Shown: piece by piece, positions 52,849-61,510 of the stretch
How positions within the stretch are numbered: the stretch's first letter is position 1
How the letters are laid out: every line of letters begins with the position of its first letter
NCBI RefSeq assembly: GCF_902833905.1
Contig: NZ_CADFGP010000019.1
Location: 62,001-126,000 of the forward strand
Direction of reading: 5' to 3'
From: Paraburkholderia tuberum STM678
Lineage (GTDB): Bacteria; Pseudomonadota; Gammaproteobacteria; Burkholderiales; Burkholderiaceae
DNA: 64,000 nucleotides
The notes under the pieces: model-generated
What the model was told of the DNA's origin: nothing
The model's database searches: none
What the model saw: only the letters and a program-made list of their open reading frames with translations
Position numbers and translations under genes: made by a program

Positions 52849-54633
52849 ATGGTCTCGATGCGCCTGTTGCTCCGTGCCAGCCTGTTGGGCACGGCGATCG
52901 CGGTAGCCGCGATCGTCGCGGCGAACTGTGGAGGCGGCGGAGGCGGAAACAGCAGCGGCCCGACGGGCGCGAGCGTCGGCTCCGGCGGTAGCGGCGCGTC
53001 CGGCGCATCGGCCCCGGCCGCAGCGAGCGGCGGCAGCACCACCAGCGGTGGCACCACGAGCGGCGGCACCACCACCGGTAGCACCGGCGGCTCGGGCACC
53101 TCGATGGGCGGCACATCGGCGGCAGCCGTGCGCGACGTGCTCACCTATCACGACGACATCGCGCGCACCGGCCAGAACCTCGGCGAAACCACACTGACGC
53201 CCGCCAACGTGGCGGCTTCGACGTTCGGCAAGGTCGGCTTCTTTAGCGTCGACGGCAAGGTCGACGCGCAGCCGCTATTCGTCGCTGCGCTGGCGATCGC
53301 GGGCGGCACGCACAACGTGCTGTACGTCGCGACCGAGAACGACAGTGTGTACGCATTCGATGCCGACACCGGCGCGACCCTGTGGCAGGTGCGCACACTC
53401 GGCACCGGCGAAACCCCGAGCGACGACCTCGGCTGCAGCCAGATCGTGAACACCATCGGCATCACCTCGACACCGGTGATCGACCGTTCGCGCGGCACGC
53501 ACGGCACGATCTACGTCGTCGCGATGTCGAAGGACGCGGCCGGCGGCTACCATCATCGCATTCACGCGCTCGACCTCGCGACCGGCGCCGAGCTGCTGAA
53601 CGGTCCCACCGAAGTCGCCGCCTCTTACCCGGGCAGCGGCGCGGGTAATACGAACGGCGTCGTGCCGTTCACCGCGTCGTTGTACGCGGAGCGCGCGGGG
53701 CTGCTATTGCTCGGCAACACGGTCTACACGACGTGGACCTCGCACTGCGACGACGGCGGCTATACGGGCTGGATCATGGGCTACGGCGCCGACACCTTGC
53801 AGCAGACCACCGTGCTCAACCTGACGCCTAACGGCATCGGCGGCGCGATCTGGATGAGCGGCGCGGGACCGGCGTCGGACGGCTCGTCGATCTATCTGCT
53901 CGATGCCAACGGCACGTTCGACACGACGATGACGTCGAGCGGCTTCCCCGCCAGCAAGGATTTCGGCAATACGTTCCTGAAGCTCGGCACGGCGGGAGGC
54001 CTGTCGGTGGCGGACTACTTCGCGATGACGAACGTCGTGCAGGAGGCCCACGACGACATCGACCTCGGCTCCGGCGGCGCACTGGTGCTGCCGGACCTGA
54101 CCGACGCGAACGGCACCGTACAGCATCTGACGCTCGGCGCGGGCAAGGACAGCACCATCTACGTGCTGAATCGCGACTCGATGGGCAAGTTCAACCCGGC
54201 GGCCGACAACATCTATCAGGAGATTCCCGCGCAGCTGGCCGGCGGCGAGTTCGGCATGCCCGCCTATTTCAACGGGCGCGTGTATTTCGGCTCGGTCGGC
54301 GATCATCTGAAGGCGTTCACCGTGACCAACGCGAAGCTGTCGATCACACCGACCGCGCAAAGCGCGATGACGTTCGCCTATCCCGGGACGACGCCGAGCA
54401 TCTCGGCGAACGGCACCACGAACGGCATCGTGTGGGCCGCCGAAAACGGCACCGTCGCGGCCTTGCATGCGTTCGACCCGATCACGCTCAACGAGCTGTA
54501 CAACAGCAACCAGATGGGCACGCGCGATCAGTTCGGCACGGGCAACAAGTTCATCACACCATTGATCGCAAACGGCAAGGTGTATGTCGGCACGACGAAT
54601 GGGGTGGCCGTATTCGGGTTGCTGGGTGGGTGA
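52849..54633 (+). CDS. Secreted PQQ-like beta-propeller protein, probable lipoprotein
   Basis: 594 aa. GGGGAG precedes the ATG at 52849. A signal sequence (LLLRASLLGTAIAVAAIVAA) ends at a Cys followed by a Gly run, a plausible lipobox (VAANC). Residues about 27-90 are a Gly/Ser/Thr low-complexity linker. The rest has repeating blade motifs of quinoprotein-like propellers: NVLYVATENDSVYAFDADTG, GTIYVVAMSKDAAGG, YYLLDANGTF-like, DSTIYVLNRDSMGKF, GRVYFGSVGDHLKAFTV, GKVYVGTTNGVAVFG. Catalytic PQQ ligands could not be identified, so a binding or structural role is as likely as an enzyme. Confidence 0.85.
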   Translation: MVSMRLLLRASLLGTAIAVAAIVAANCGGGGGGNSSGPTGASVGSGGSGASGASAPAAASGGSTTSGGTTSGGTTTGSTGGSGTSMGGTSAAAVRDVLTYHDDIARTGQNLGETTLTPANVAASTFGKVGFFSVDGKVDAQPLFVAALAIAGGTHNVLYVATENDSVYAFDADTGATLWQVRTLGTGETPSDDLGCSQIVNTIGITSTPVIDRSRGTHGTIYVVAMSKDAAGGYHHRIHALDLATGAELLNGPTEVAASYPGSGAGNTNGVVPFTASLYAERAGLLLLGNTVYTTWTSHCDDGGYTGWIMGYGADTLQQTTVLNLTPNGIGGAIWMSGAGPASDGSSIYLLDANGTFDTTMTSSGFPASKDFGNTFLKLGTAGGLSVADYFAMTNVVQEAHDDIDLGSGGALVLPDLTDANGTVQHLTLGAGKDSTIYVLNRDSMGKFNPAADNIYQEIPAQLAGGEFGMPAYFNGRVYFGSVGDHLKAFTVTNAKLSITPTAQSAMTFAYPGTTPSISANGTTNGIVWAAENGTVAALHAFDPITLNELYNSNQMGTRDQFGTGNKFITPLIANGKVYVGTTNGVAVFGLLGG

Positions 54634-54690
54634 AGCGGACGACGCGCCGATTCATTTCGACCCGGTACGCCCAAGGTCCCGCACAAACGA

Positions 54691-54719
54691 CGAGGGCCGG
54701 CATTGCGCGCCGGCCCTCG
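54691..54719. terminator. Hairpin between convergent beta-propeller and fahA genes
   Basis: Perfect 11-bp stem (54691-54701 with 54709-54719), loop attgcgc, without a T-tract on either side. It is placed to act for both convergent transcripts, perhaps with Rho or as an mRNA 3' stabiliser. Confidence 0.45.
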
Positions 54720-54740
54720 CTCATCGTGACTGCCGCGCGC

Positions 54741-56039
54741 TCACCCTCGCGCCGGCAGAATCTGTCCGGCACACGCGCCGAACCCCACGCGATACCCGTC
54801 GCCCTGGCACCAGCCGACGAGCGTCAACTCATCGCCGTCCTCGATGAACGTGCGCGTGCCGCCCTCCTTCAACGCCAGCGGCTTCTTGCCGTTCCACGTC
54901 AGCTCCAGCAGGCTGCCGTACGAATCCTCGGTCGGCCCGCTGATCGTCCCCGAGCCCATCAGGTCGCCCACCCGCGTATTGCAGCCCGCCACCGTGTGAT
55001 GCGCGAGCTGCTGCGCCATCGTCCAGTACATATATTTGAAGTTGGTCCGCGCGATCGTGCTCGCTTGCCGCGCGGGTTGCGCACGCAATGTCACTTCGAG
55101 GTGAATGTCGAACGCATGCTTTCCTCGATGCCGCAGATAGGCGAGCGGCTCCGGCTCCTGCACCGGCTGCGCGACGCGGAAGGGTTCGAGCGCATCGAGC
55201 GTGACGACCCACGGTGAGATCGTCGTCGCGAAGGTCTTCGCATTGAATGGACCGAGCGGCACGTATTCCCATTGCTGGATGTCGCGCGCGCTCCAGTCGT
55301 TCAGCAGCACCATGCCGAAAATGTGCGCCTCCGCGTCCTCGCACGCGATCGGCTCGCCCAGCGCATTGCCGCCGCCGATGATGAAACCCGTCTCCAGTTC
55401 GATATCGAGCTTGCGGCTCGCGCCGAACACCGGACGCTCCTGGTCGGGCAACTTCAGCTGACCATTCGGACGACGCACCGGCGTCCCGCTCACGACCACC
55501 GACGACGCCCGTCCGTTGTAGCCGATCGGCATCTCCGACCAGTTCGGCAGCAGCGCATTCTTCGGATCGCGGAACATCGCGCCGACATTGGTCGCGTGTT
55601 CCTTCGATGAATAGAAATCCGTGTAGCCCGGAATCTGCACCGGCAGATGCAGACGCGCATCAGCCGCGCGCACGAGCACCTTCGCGCGCAACGCGGCATC
55701 GTCGCGCAGCGTCGCGGTGTCGCGCGCGAGCAGTTGGCTCAGTTGGATACGCACGCTGCGCCACACGTCGCGGCCAAGCGCGATGAAATCGTTCAGCGCA
55801 TCGCGCGCGAACACGTTGTGCGCCGGCACGTTCAGCAGACCCGCGGCCTGCAACGCGGCGAGATCGACTATCTGATCGCCGATCGCGACGCCCACGCGAC
55901 GCGCGTCGTTGCCACGGTCGCTGAAAATGCCGAACGGCAGGTTCTGGATCGGGAAGTCGCCAGCCGGGTCGTTGGCCGACTCGATCCAGCTCTTGCGCGA
56001 CGCATCGAGCGTCGCCTGGAGATCGTTCACCGCGTTCAT
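54741..56039 (-). CDS. fahA: Fumarylacetoacetase
   Basis: 432 aa. Last enzyme of tyrosine/homogentisate breakdown: splits fumarylacetoacetate to fumarate and acetoacetate. N-terminal SH3-like part (WIESANDPAGDFPIQNLPFG), then the FAH fold: DFYSSKEHATNVGAMFRDP (catalytic His), GYNGRASSVVVSG, LDIELETGFIIGGGN (metal Glu), LLNDWSARDIQQWEYVPLGP (metal Asp), GDLMGSGTISGPTEDSYGS. Its ATG overlaps the hmgA stop (ATGA), so the two are coupled. The frame is open upstream of 56039 only as an antisense artefact within hmgA. Confidence 0.96.
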   Translation of the reverse strand: MNAVNDLQATLDASRKSWIESANDPAGDFPIQNLPFGIFSDRGNDARRVGVAIGDQIVDLAALQAAGLLNVPAHNVFARDALNDFIALGRDVWRSVRIQLSQLLARDTATLRDDAALRAKVLVRAADARLHLPVQIPGYTDFYSSKEHATNVGAMFRDPKNALLPNWSEMPIGYNGRASSVVVSGTPVRRPNGQLKLPDQERPVFGASRKLDIELETGFIIGGGNALGEPIACEDAEAHIFGMVLLNDWSARDIQQWEYVPLGPFNAKTFATTISPWVVTLDALEPFRVAQPVQEPEPLAYLRHRGKHAFDIHLEVTLRAQPARQASTIARTNFKYMYWTMAQQLAHHTVAGCNTRVGDLMGSGTISGPTEDSYGSLLELTWNGKKPLALKEGGTRTFIEDGDELTLVGWCQGDGYRVGFGACAGQILPARG

Positions 56040-57382
56040 CGTTGCTCCGGATTGAAGTGTTTCTTGAGGCCTTGCCAGCACTCGTAGTAATGCGCCTGCA
56101 GTTGCGCGGTTTCGAGCGCGAAGCGCGTCGGCTTGATCAGCGTGCGGGTCTCGAACATGAAGGCCATCGTGTCGTCGACCTTCTTCGGCACCGAGGTATC
56201 GAGATGCGACGCCTTCTCGAACGTGTCCGCGTCCGGGCCGTGGCCCGTCATGCAGTTGTGCAGGCTCGCGCCGCCGGGCACAAAGCCCTCGGCCTTCGCG
56301 TCGTATATGCCATGCACGAGGCCCATGAACTCGCTCGCGACGTTGCGATGGAACCAGGGCGGCCGGAACGTATCTTCGGCGGCGAGCCAGCGCGGCGGGA
56401 AGATCACGAAGTCGATCGTATCGACGCCCGGCGTGTCGCTTTGCGATTGCAGCACGAGGAAGATCGACGGATCCGGATGGTCGAAGCTGATCGAGCCGAT
56501 CGTGTTGAAGCGGCGCAGGTCGTATTTGTATGGCGCATAGTTGCCGTGCCATGCGACCACGTCGAGCGGCGAATGGCCGATGTCCGCGCGCCACAGCTTG
56601 CCGTTCATCTTCGCGACGAGTTCGAACGCGCCTTCGCGGTCTTCGTACGCGGCGTGCGGCGTCAGGAAATCGCGCGGATTCGCGAGACCGTTGGAGCCGA
56701 TCGGCCCCAGTTCCGGCAGACGCAGCAGCGCACCGAAGTTCTCGCAGATGTAGCCGCGCGCGCTGCCGTCCGGCAGGCTGACCGCGAAGCGCACGCCGCG
56801 CGGAATCACCGCGATCTCGAACGGCTCGACATCGACTCGGCCCATTTCGGTCGCGATATGCAGGCGCCCCTGTTGCGGCACGATCAGCAGTTCGCCGTCG
56901 GCGCTGTAGAAGAAGCGATCGTGCATCGAGCGGTTCGCCGCGTACAGATGGATCGCGCAACCGCTCATCGCTTCGGCCGAGCCGTTGCCCGCCATCGTGA
57001 CCCAGCCGTCGATGAAATCGGTCGGTTCGCTGGGCATCGGCAGGGGGTCCCAGCGCAGCTGGTTCGGCGGCGTCGGCGGCACCTCGGCGAAGTTCGCGAT
57101 GAGCCGCTCCGACGGCATCGACGTGAACGGCTTGTGCATGGCCGCCGGACGAATCCGGTACAGCCACGAGCGACGGTTGTGACCGCGTGGCGCCGTAAAC
57201 GCCGTGCCCGAAATCTGTTCGGCATACAAACCATAGGCCGCGCGTTGCGGCGAATTGCGGCCGGTCGGCAGCGCGCCCGGCAATGCCTCGGTCGCGAATT
57301 CATTCGCGAAACCCGACTGATAGCCGGGCTCGATTTCAGGACGCAGGCGTTCGTCGGCCGGCGTACGTGTTGAGGTATCCAT
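56036..57382 (-). CDS. hmgA: Homogentisate 1,2-dioxygenase
   Basis: 448 aa. Fe(II) ring-cleaving dioxygenase making maleylacetoacetate. Full family sequence: YQSGFANEFATEALPGALP, NSPQRAAYGLYAEQISGTAF, SWLYRIRPAA, LHIATEMGRVDVEPFEIAVI, and the iron ligands in PPWFHRNVASEFMGLVHG (His, Glu) and LHNCMTGHGPD (His). CGGAGA precedes the ATG at 57382. Operon hmgA-fahA without a maleylacetoacetate isomerase gene in view, so that step is encoded elsewhere. Tandem operator-like repeats lie 239 bp upstream (57619-57658). Confidence 0.97.
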   Translation of the reverse strand: MDTSTRTPADERLRPEIEPGYQSGFANEFATEALPGALPTGRNSPQRAAYGLYAEQISGTAFTAPRGHNRRSWLYRIRPAAMHKPFTSMPSERLIANFAEVPPTPPNQLRWDPLPMPSEPTDFIDGWVTMAGNGSAEAMSGCAIHLYAANRSMHDRFFYSADGELLIVPQQGRLHIATEMGRVDVEPFEIAVIPRGVRFAVSLPDGSARGYICENFGALLRLPELGPIGSNGLANPRDFLTPHAAYEDREGAFELVAKMNGKLWRADIGHSPLDVVAWHGNYAPYKYDLRRFNTIGSISFDHPDPSIFLVLQSQSDTPGVDTIDFVIFPPRWLAAEDTFRPPWFHRNVASEFMGLVHGIYDAKAEGFVPGGASLHNCMTGHGPDADTFEKASHLDTSVPKKVDDTMAFMFETRTLIKPTRFALETAQLQAHYYECWQGLKKHFNPEQR

Positions 57383-57444
57383 ACAAGGTTCTCCGCGAGT
57401 TGCCCGATTCTTTCCCGGTTGATAGGTGATCTTTGCAGTCAGGC

Positions 57445-57585
57445 TCAGGCCGGCTCCGCTTCGGACGCGCGGCTGGGTTGCCGCGTCGCACCGGCGAGCA
57501 CGACCACCAGCAGCGCCGAGCACAGCACCGGCAGCGCCGCCGCATGAAACAGCGCGGCATTCGACCGGTTCAACGCGATCAACAT
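57445..57585 (-). CDS. Small membrane ORF upstream of hmgA (46 aa), possible MFS remnant
   Basis: The ATG at 57585 has AGAGGGGA upstream. The product has one hydrophobic segment (ALFHAAALPVLCSALLVVVL) and a polar tail, like the C-terminal end of an aromatic-acid MFS permease. It lies between the tandem operators and hmgA, so it would be first on the transcript. Either a truncated transporter gene or a genuine small membrane protein; evidence is limited to ribosome site, frame and position. Confidence 0.35.
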   Translation of the reverse strand: MLIALNRSNAALFHAAALPVLCSALLVVVLAGATRQPSRASEAEPA

Positions 57586-57618
57586 TGGGTCGTCCCCTCT
57601 GGCTGGCTAAAATTGTAC

Positions 57619-57658
57619 TTTACGAATAGTAAAACTAATTACGAATAGTGAAACTAAC
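57619..57658. promoter_or_regulatory. Tandem operator-like repeat upstream of hmgA
   Basis: Two adjacent 19-bp copies (57621-57639 and 57640-57658) of tacgaatagtraaactaay, differing at two positions. Each copy is centred on a small inverted repeat (tttac-gaata-gtaaa; attac-gaata-gtgaa). The block is strikingly AT-rich. It is a likely binding site for the regulator of hmgA-fahA, or of the divergent EAL gene. Confidence 0.6.
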
Positions 57659-57851
57659 GTATACCCTTGGAAATACGCCGCGAACCTCGTCATTCCGCGC
57701 TCAGCCCCGGCCGATAAGCGTGAGGCCAATAACGATATGAGCATTTTGTTAATCTGCGCAGGTCGCGTACTGCTACCATCAATGAATGCGGCCATCGCGT
57801 CGCGCTGCCACGCGCCCGGTGCGCGTTCATCGTCGCCTTTCATTTGCCTTC

Positions 57852-58685
57852 ATGATTTCGCCGACCATCCCCGATCTGATCGCCCGCGCCGCTCATCACC
57901 CGTTTCTCGGCGAGCATCTGGCAATGGGACAAGGCGGGCGCGCCGGCATCGCGCTCGCGCATTTCGATGGCATCGAGCTCACGAGTGCCTACGAGCCGAT
58001 CTTCGACATCAGCGTGCACGGGCTTGCGCAGTCGCTGTCATGCGGCGCGGAAGGGGTCGACCGCTTCGGTGATGAGCTCGGCTTTCAGGCGGTCACGCAC
58101 CGGCTCGACGCGCCGCCATTCGAGGTGTTCGATCCGTTCGACAACATCGCCGACGATCAGCAACTGGTCGCGCTAGACCGCATGTCGCGCGCGCTGCACG
58201 CAATCAACTTCTTCGGCCCGCAGCGGCATGGGTTGCTGTTTCTGCGGGTGCACGAGAGGCTGTTGAAGAGCGTGAAGTACGACCACGGCCGGCATTTTTC
58301 GAGCGTGCTGACCTCGTTCAATTTGAGTCCGACGCGCATTGTGATCGAGTTGCCGGCGGCGGCGGTCGCACACAAGACGTTCCTGGGCTATCTGACGCGC
58401 AGCTATCAGCACTACGGGTTCAAGGTGGCGGGCAATCTGTCGAACGCGGGGCAGATCCTGTCGGTATCCGAAACCGCGCGGCTCGACTTCATCAAGATGG
58501 ATGCGGCGGCCGCATTGCGCGACGCGACCGTGAAGCCGCTCGTCGGCTACGCGGGCCGGCTGCGGGTGCCGCTGATTTTCAATCGCGTGATGGATGAGGC
58601 GCAATTCTCCGCGCTACAGCAGTACGACGTGCGGTTCGTGCAAGGGCCATTATTCAACGCGCATTATCACGACCGGGCGGCGTGA
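57852..58685 (+). CDS. Degenerate EAL-domain protein (probable non-catalytic c-di-GMP-related)
   Basis: 277 aa. The EAL fold can be traced: AYEPIFDI (start of the domain), RIVIELP in place of the EiTE strand, GNLSNAGQ in place of DDFGTG, LDFIKMD for the conserved D-x-IKID, and VRFVQGPLF for the QG-x-x-F end. The catalytic E-A-L, the DD metal pair and the AEGVE glutamate are all missing, so phosphodiesterase activity is unlikely; binding or protein-partner roles are known for such proteins. No GGDEF or sensor domain. Start ATG at 57852 is uncertain (no ribosome site; the frame is open to 57786). c-di-GMP often controls EPS, but no direct link is visible. Confidence 0.75.
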   Translation: MISPTIPDLIARAAHHPFLGEHLAMGQGGRAGIALAHFDGIELTSAYEPIFDISVHGLAQSLSCGAEGVDRFGDELGFQAVTHRLDAPPFEVFDPFDNIADDQQLVALDRMSRALHAINFFGPQRHGLLFLRVHERLLKSVKYDHGRHFSSVLTSFNLSPTRIVIELPAAAVAHKTFLGYLTRSYQHYGFKVAGNLSNAGQILSVSETARLDFIKMDAAAALRDATVKPLVGYAGRLRVPLIFNRVMDEAQFSALQQYDVRFVQGPLFNAHYHDRAA

Positions 58686-58726
58686 CACGGTGTGGGCCCG
58701 GTTAGCCGGGGCGCCCCGGCATTACC

Positions 58727-59512
58727 TCAGCCCGGCTCCCCCAGCCGCGCCGCGAGCGCCTTCAGGCGCGGCGCGACATTCTCGCGAAACACTTCCTCCC
58801 CCATCGACGACGCCGGCCCGCTGCAGCTGAGCACGAGCCAGCGCTTTTCGCGCGGCTCGCGAAACGGCACCGCGACTGCGTTCACGTCGTCATGCCATGC
58901 ACGAAACGAGTAGCAGCATCGCTCGGTCGCGAACGCGGCGATCTCCTGTTCGGCTTCGGCGACGAGCATCGCCCCCATTCTGCCAGCCGCTTTTTTCAGT
59001 TCCGCGAGTAACGCGGTACGCGCGTCGGGCGGCTGCACCGCGAGATAGGCGCGACCCATCGAGCTCGTCAGCATCGACAGTTTCGAGCCGGATGCCAGGC
59101 CGAGCGTCAATGCGGTTTCGCTGCGAATCGTCTCCAGATACACCATGTCGAGCCCGTCCCGGCACCCGAGCGAGACCGCCGCGCCGACCTCGCGCGCCAG
59201 GCTGCGCAGGTGCGGGCGTGCCAGTTCGAGCATGTCGGTGCCCGACAGCAGCGCGAAACCGAGCGACAGCACGCCCGCGTCGAGCGCATATTTGCCGTGT
59301 CTTTCGTCCAGCCGCAGATAGCCAAGCACGGTCAGCGTGTAGGCGAGCCGGTTCACGGTTGCCTTCGGCAGACCCGTGCGTTCGACGAAATCTCGATTGC
59401 CGAGCATCGTCTCGCCTGGCCGGAACGCGCGCAACAGGTCCAGCCCGCGAGCAAGGGCGACGACGAATTTGCGTTCGTCGAGCGAAGCGGAGAAAGTGGA
59501 TGGCGGCGTCAT
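58727..59512 (-). CDS. IclR-family transcriptional regulator
   Basis: 261 aa. N-terminal winged helix: ALARGLDLLRAFRPGETMLG, then FVERTGLPKATVNRLAYTLT and LGYLRLDERHGKYALDAGVL; C-terminal IclR effector domain with SLGCRDGLDMVYLETIRSE, LTSSMGRAYLAV and FREPREKRWLVLSCSGPASS. An in-frame ATG at 59524 is the alternative start. It is divergent from gcdH, with a 23-bp near-palindrome in the shared region, so it probably controls gcdH and itself. A role at hmgA, which IclR-type HmgR controls in pseudomonads, is a second possibility. Confidence 0.9.
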   Translation of the reverse strand: MTPPSTFSASLDERKFVVALARGLDLLRAFRPGETMLGNRDFVERTGLPKATVNRLAYTLTVLGYLRLDERHGKYALDAGVLSLGFALLSGTDMLELARPHLRSLAREVGAAVSLGCRDGLDMVYLETIRSETALTLGLASGSKLSMLTSSMGRAYLAVQPPDARTALLAELKKAAGRMGAMLVAEAEQEIAAFATERCCYSFRAWHDDVNAVAVPFREPREKRWLVLSCSGPASSMGEEVFRENVAPRLKALAARLGEPG

Positions 59513-59534
59513 AGGGTGATACACTCGGGCGTCA

Positions 59535-59557
59535 TTTGCAAAACATTGTTTCGCAAA
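59535..59557. promoter_or_regulatory. 23-bp near-perfect palindrome, candidate IclR operator
   Basis: tttgcaaaac-att-gtttcgcaaa: arms of ten bases with one mismatch, 22 bp upstream of the IclR start and 49 bp upstream of gcdH. Position and symmetry fit an operator for the divergent IclR regulator. Confidence 0.7.
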
Positions 59558-59606
59558 GCGGAACTCTAGTCAAGCGGGTTCTGAGCGAGAAATCAGGAGA
59601 TACGTC

Positions 59607-60797
59607 ATGGCCGTAGCCGCGCAGTTTCACTGGGAAGACCCGTTGCTGCTGGATCAGCAGCTCACCGAAGACGAACGTATGGTGCGCGATGCCGCTGCGG
59701 CTTACTCGCAGGACAAGCTGCTGCCGCGCGTGCTGGAGGCGTTCCGCCACGAAAAGACCGATATCGTGATCTTTCGCGAAATGGGCGAGCTTGGCCTGCT
59801 CGGTCCGACGATTCCCGAACAGTACGGCGGCCCCGGTCTGAACTATGTCGCGTACGGGCTGATCGCGCGTGAAGTGGAACGCGTCGACTCCGGCTATCGC
59901 TCGATGATGTCGGTGCAGTCATCACTGGTGATGGTGCCGATCTACGAATTCGGCTCGGACGCGCAGAAGGAAAAATATCTGCCGAAGCTCGCGCGCGGCG
60001 AGTGGATCGGCTGCTTCGGCCTGACCGAGCCGAACCACGGCTCCGATCCGGGCGGCATGGTCACGCGCGCGAAGAAGGTCGATGGCGGCTACTCGTTGTC
60101 GGGCTCGAAGATGTGGATCACCAATTCGCCGATCGCCGACGTCTTCGTCGTATGGGCGAAGCTCGAGGAAGACGGCCAGGACAACATCCGCGGCTTCATT
60201 CTCGAGAAGGGCTGGAAGGGTCTGTCGGCACCGGCGATCCACGGCAAGGTGGGTCTGCGCGCGTCGATCACCGGCGAAATCGTGCTCGACGAAGCGTTCG
60301 TGCCGGAAGAGAACATCATGCCGGGTGTCAGCGGCCTGCGCGGTCCGTTCACGTGTCTGAACTCGGCGCGCTACGGCATCGCCTGGGGCGCACTCGGCGC
60401 GGCTGAAGCGTGCTGGCACATCGCGCGTCAGTACGTGCTCGATCGCAAGCAATTTGGCCGGCCGCTCGCCGCGAACCAGCTGATCCAGAAGAAGCTCGCC
60501 GACATGCAGACCGAGATCACGCTCGGGCTGCAAGGCGTACTGCGCCTCGGCCGCATGAAGGACGAAGGCACGGCCGCGGTCGAAATCACCTCGATCATGA
60601 AGCGCAATTCGTGCGGCAAAGCGCTCGACATCGCCCGCCTCGCGCGCGACATGCTCGGCGGCAACGGCATTTCGGACGAGTTCGGCGTCGCGCGTCATCT
60701 GGTGAACCTCGAGGTCGTCAACACCTACGAAGGCACCCACGACGTTCACGCGCTGATCCTCGGCCGTGCGCAGACCGGTATTCAGGCGTTCTTCTGA
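59607..60797 (+). CDS. gcdH: Glutaryl-CoA dehydrogenase
   Basis: 396 aa. FAD enzyme converting glutaryl-CoA to crotonyl-CoA in lysine and tryptophan catabolism. N-terminal FHWEDPLLLDQQLTEDERMV is the usual GcdH beginning; FGLTEPNHGSDPGGM and KMWITNSPIADVFVVWAK are the acyl-CoA dehydrogenase FAD-binding blocks; RQFG-type YVLDRKQFGRPLAANQLIQ and the catalytic Glu375 in NTYEGTHDVHAL complete the signature. CAGGAG lies before the ATG. A strong terminator follows. Divergent from an IclR regulator. Confidence 0.96.
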   Translation: MAVAAQFHWEDPLLLDQQLTEDERMVRDAAAAYSQDKLLPRVLEAFRHEKTDIVIFREMGELGLLGPTIPEQYGGPGLNYVAYGLIAREVERVDSGYRSMMSVQSSLVMVPIYEFGSDAQKEKYLPKLARGEWIGCFGLTEPNHGSDPGGMVTRAKKVDGGYSLSGSKMWITNSPIADVFVVWAKLEEDGQDNIRGFILEKGWKGLSAPAIHGKVGLRASITGEIVLDEAFVPEENIMPGVSGLRGPFTCLNSARYGIAWGALGAAEACWHIARQYVLDRKQFGRPLAANQLIQKKLADMQTEITLGLQGVLRLGRMKDEGTAAVEITSIMKRNSCGKALDIARLARDMLGGNGISDEFGVARHLVNLEVVNTYEGTHDVHALILGRAQTGIQAFF

Positions 60798-60828
60798 TTC
60801 CGATGCTGGTGTATCGATAATGCAAAAA

Positions 60829-60854
60829 AGCCGGTTCCTTCGAACCGGCTTTTT
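60829..60854. terminator. Bidirectional rho-independent terminator, gcdH and peroxiredoxin
   Basis: Perfect stem agccggttc (60829-60837) / gaaccggct (60842-60850), loop cttc, with T-tract on the plus side (60850-60854) and A-tract (60824-60829) serving the minus side. It sits between two convergent genes. Confidence 0.92.
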
Positions 60855-60871
60855 GGTTCATGCCGCGCCGC

Positions 60872-61510
60872 TTACCGGTTCGGCTGGGGCGTCAGGCGCA
60901 GGTACGGACGCAACGCCTTGTAGCCCTTCGGGAATTTCTGCTTGATGACTTCCTCGTCCTTCAGCGACGGCACGATCACGACGTCATCGCCCTGCTTCCA
61001 GTTGCCCGGCGTCGCGACCGAGTGACTGTCGGTCAGTTGCAGCGAATCGATCACGCGCAGCACTTCGTCGAAGTTGCGGCCGGTGCTCGCCGGGTACGTG
61101 ATGATCAGACGCACCTTCCGGTTCGGATCGATGACGAACAGCGAGCGCACCGTGAACGTTTCGTTCGCGTTCGGGTGAATCATGTCGTACAGCCCGGAGA
61201 CCTTGCGATCGCCGTCCGCGAGAATCGGAAAACCGACGTTGGCGGCCTGCGTCTCGTTGATGTCCTTGATCCACTCCTTGTGCGACTCCGCGCTGTCGAC
61301 CGACAACGCGATCGTCTTCACGTTGCGCTTTTCGAACTCGCCCGCGAGCGTCGCGGTCAGGCCCAGCTCGGTCGTGCAGACCGGCGTGAAGTCGGCCGGA
61401 TGCGAGAACAGCACGCCCCAGCTATTGCCGAGCCACTCGTGAAACCTGATGCGGCCAATGCTCGACTCCTGTTCGAAATCCGGCGCAATGTCGCCAAGAC
61501 GTAGACTCAT
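60872..61510 (-). CDS. 1-Cys peroxiredoxin (Prx6/LsfA type)
   Basis: 212 aa. AGGAG precedes the ATG at 61510. Reduces peroxides in the cytoplasm. SLRLGDIAPDFEQESSIG, then the catalytic motif SHPADFTPVCTTE with peroxidatic Cys45; TIALSVDSAESHKEW, GFPILADGDRKVSGLYDM, RSLFVIDPNRKVRL, and the long C-terminal arm of the Prx6 group (NWKQGDDVVIVPSL to ALRPYLRLTPQP). No resolving Cys is apparent, as expected. Single gene, convergent with gcdH. Confidence 0.95.
   Translation of the reverse strand: MSLRLGDIAPDFEQESSIGRIRFHEWLGNSWGVLFSHPADFTPVCTTELGLTATLAGEFEKRNVKTIALSVDSAESHKEWIKDINETQAANVGFPILADGDRKVSGLYDMIHPNANETFTVRSLFVIDPNRKVRLIITYPASTGRNFDEVLRVIDSLQLTDSHSVATPGNWKQGDDVVIVPSLKDEEVIKQKFPKGYKALRPYLRLTPQPNR

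Noticed and set aside
54741..57167. Single 808-codon minus-strand frame covering fahA and much of hmgA
   Set aside because: The upstream half is out of frame with hmgA and has no domain. hmgA and fahA are both intact with an ATGA overlap, so this is not a fusion.
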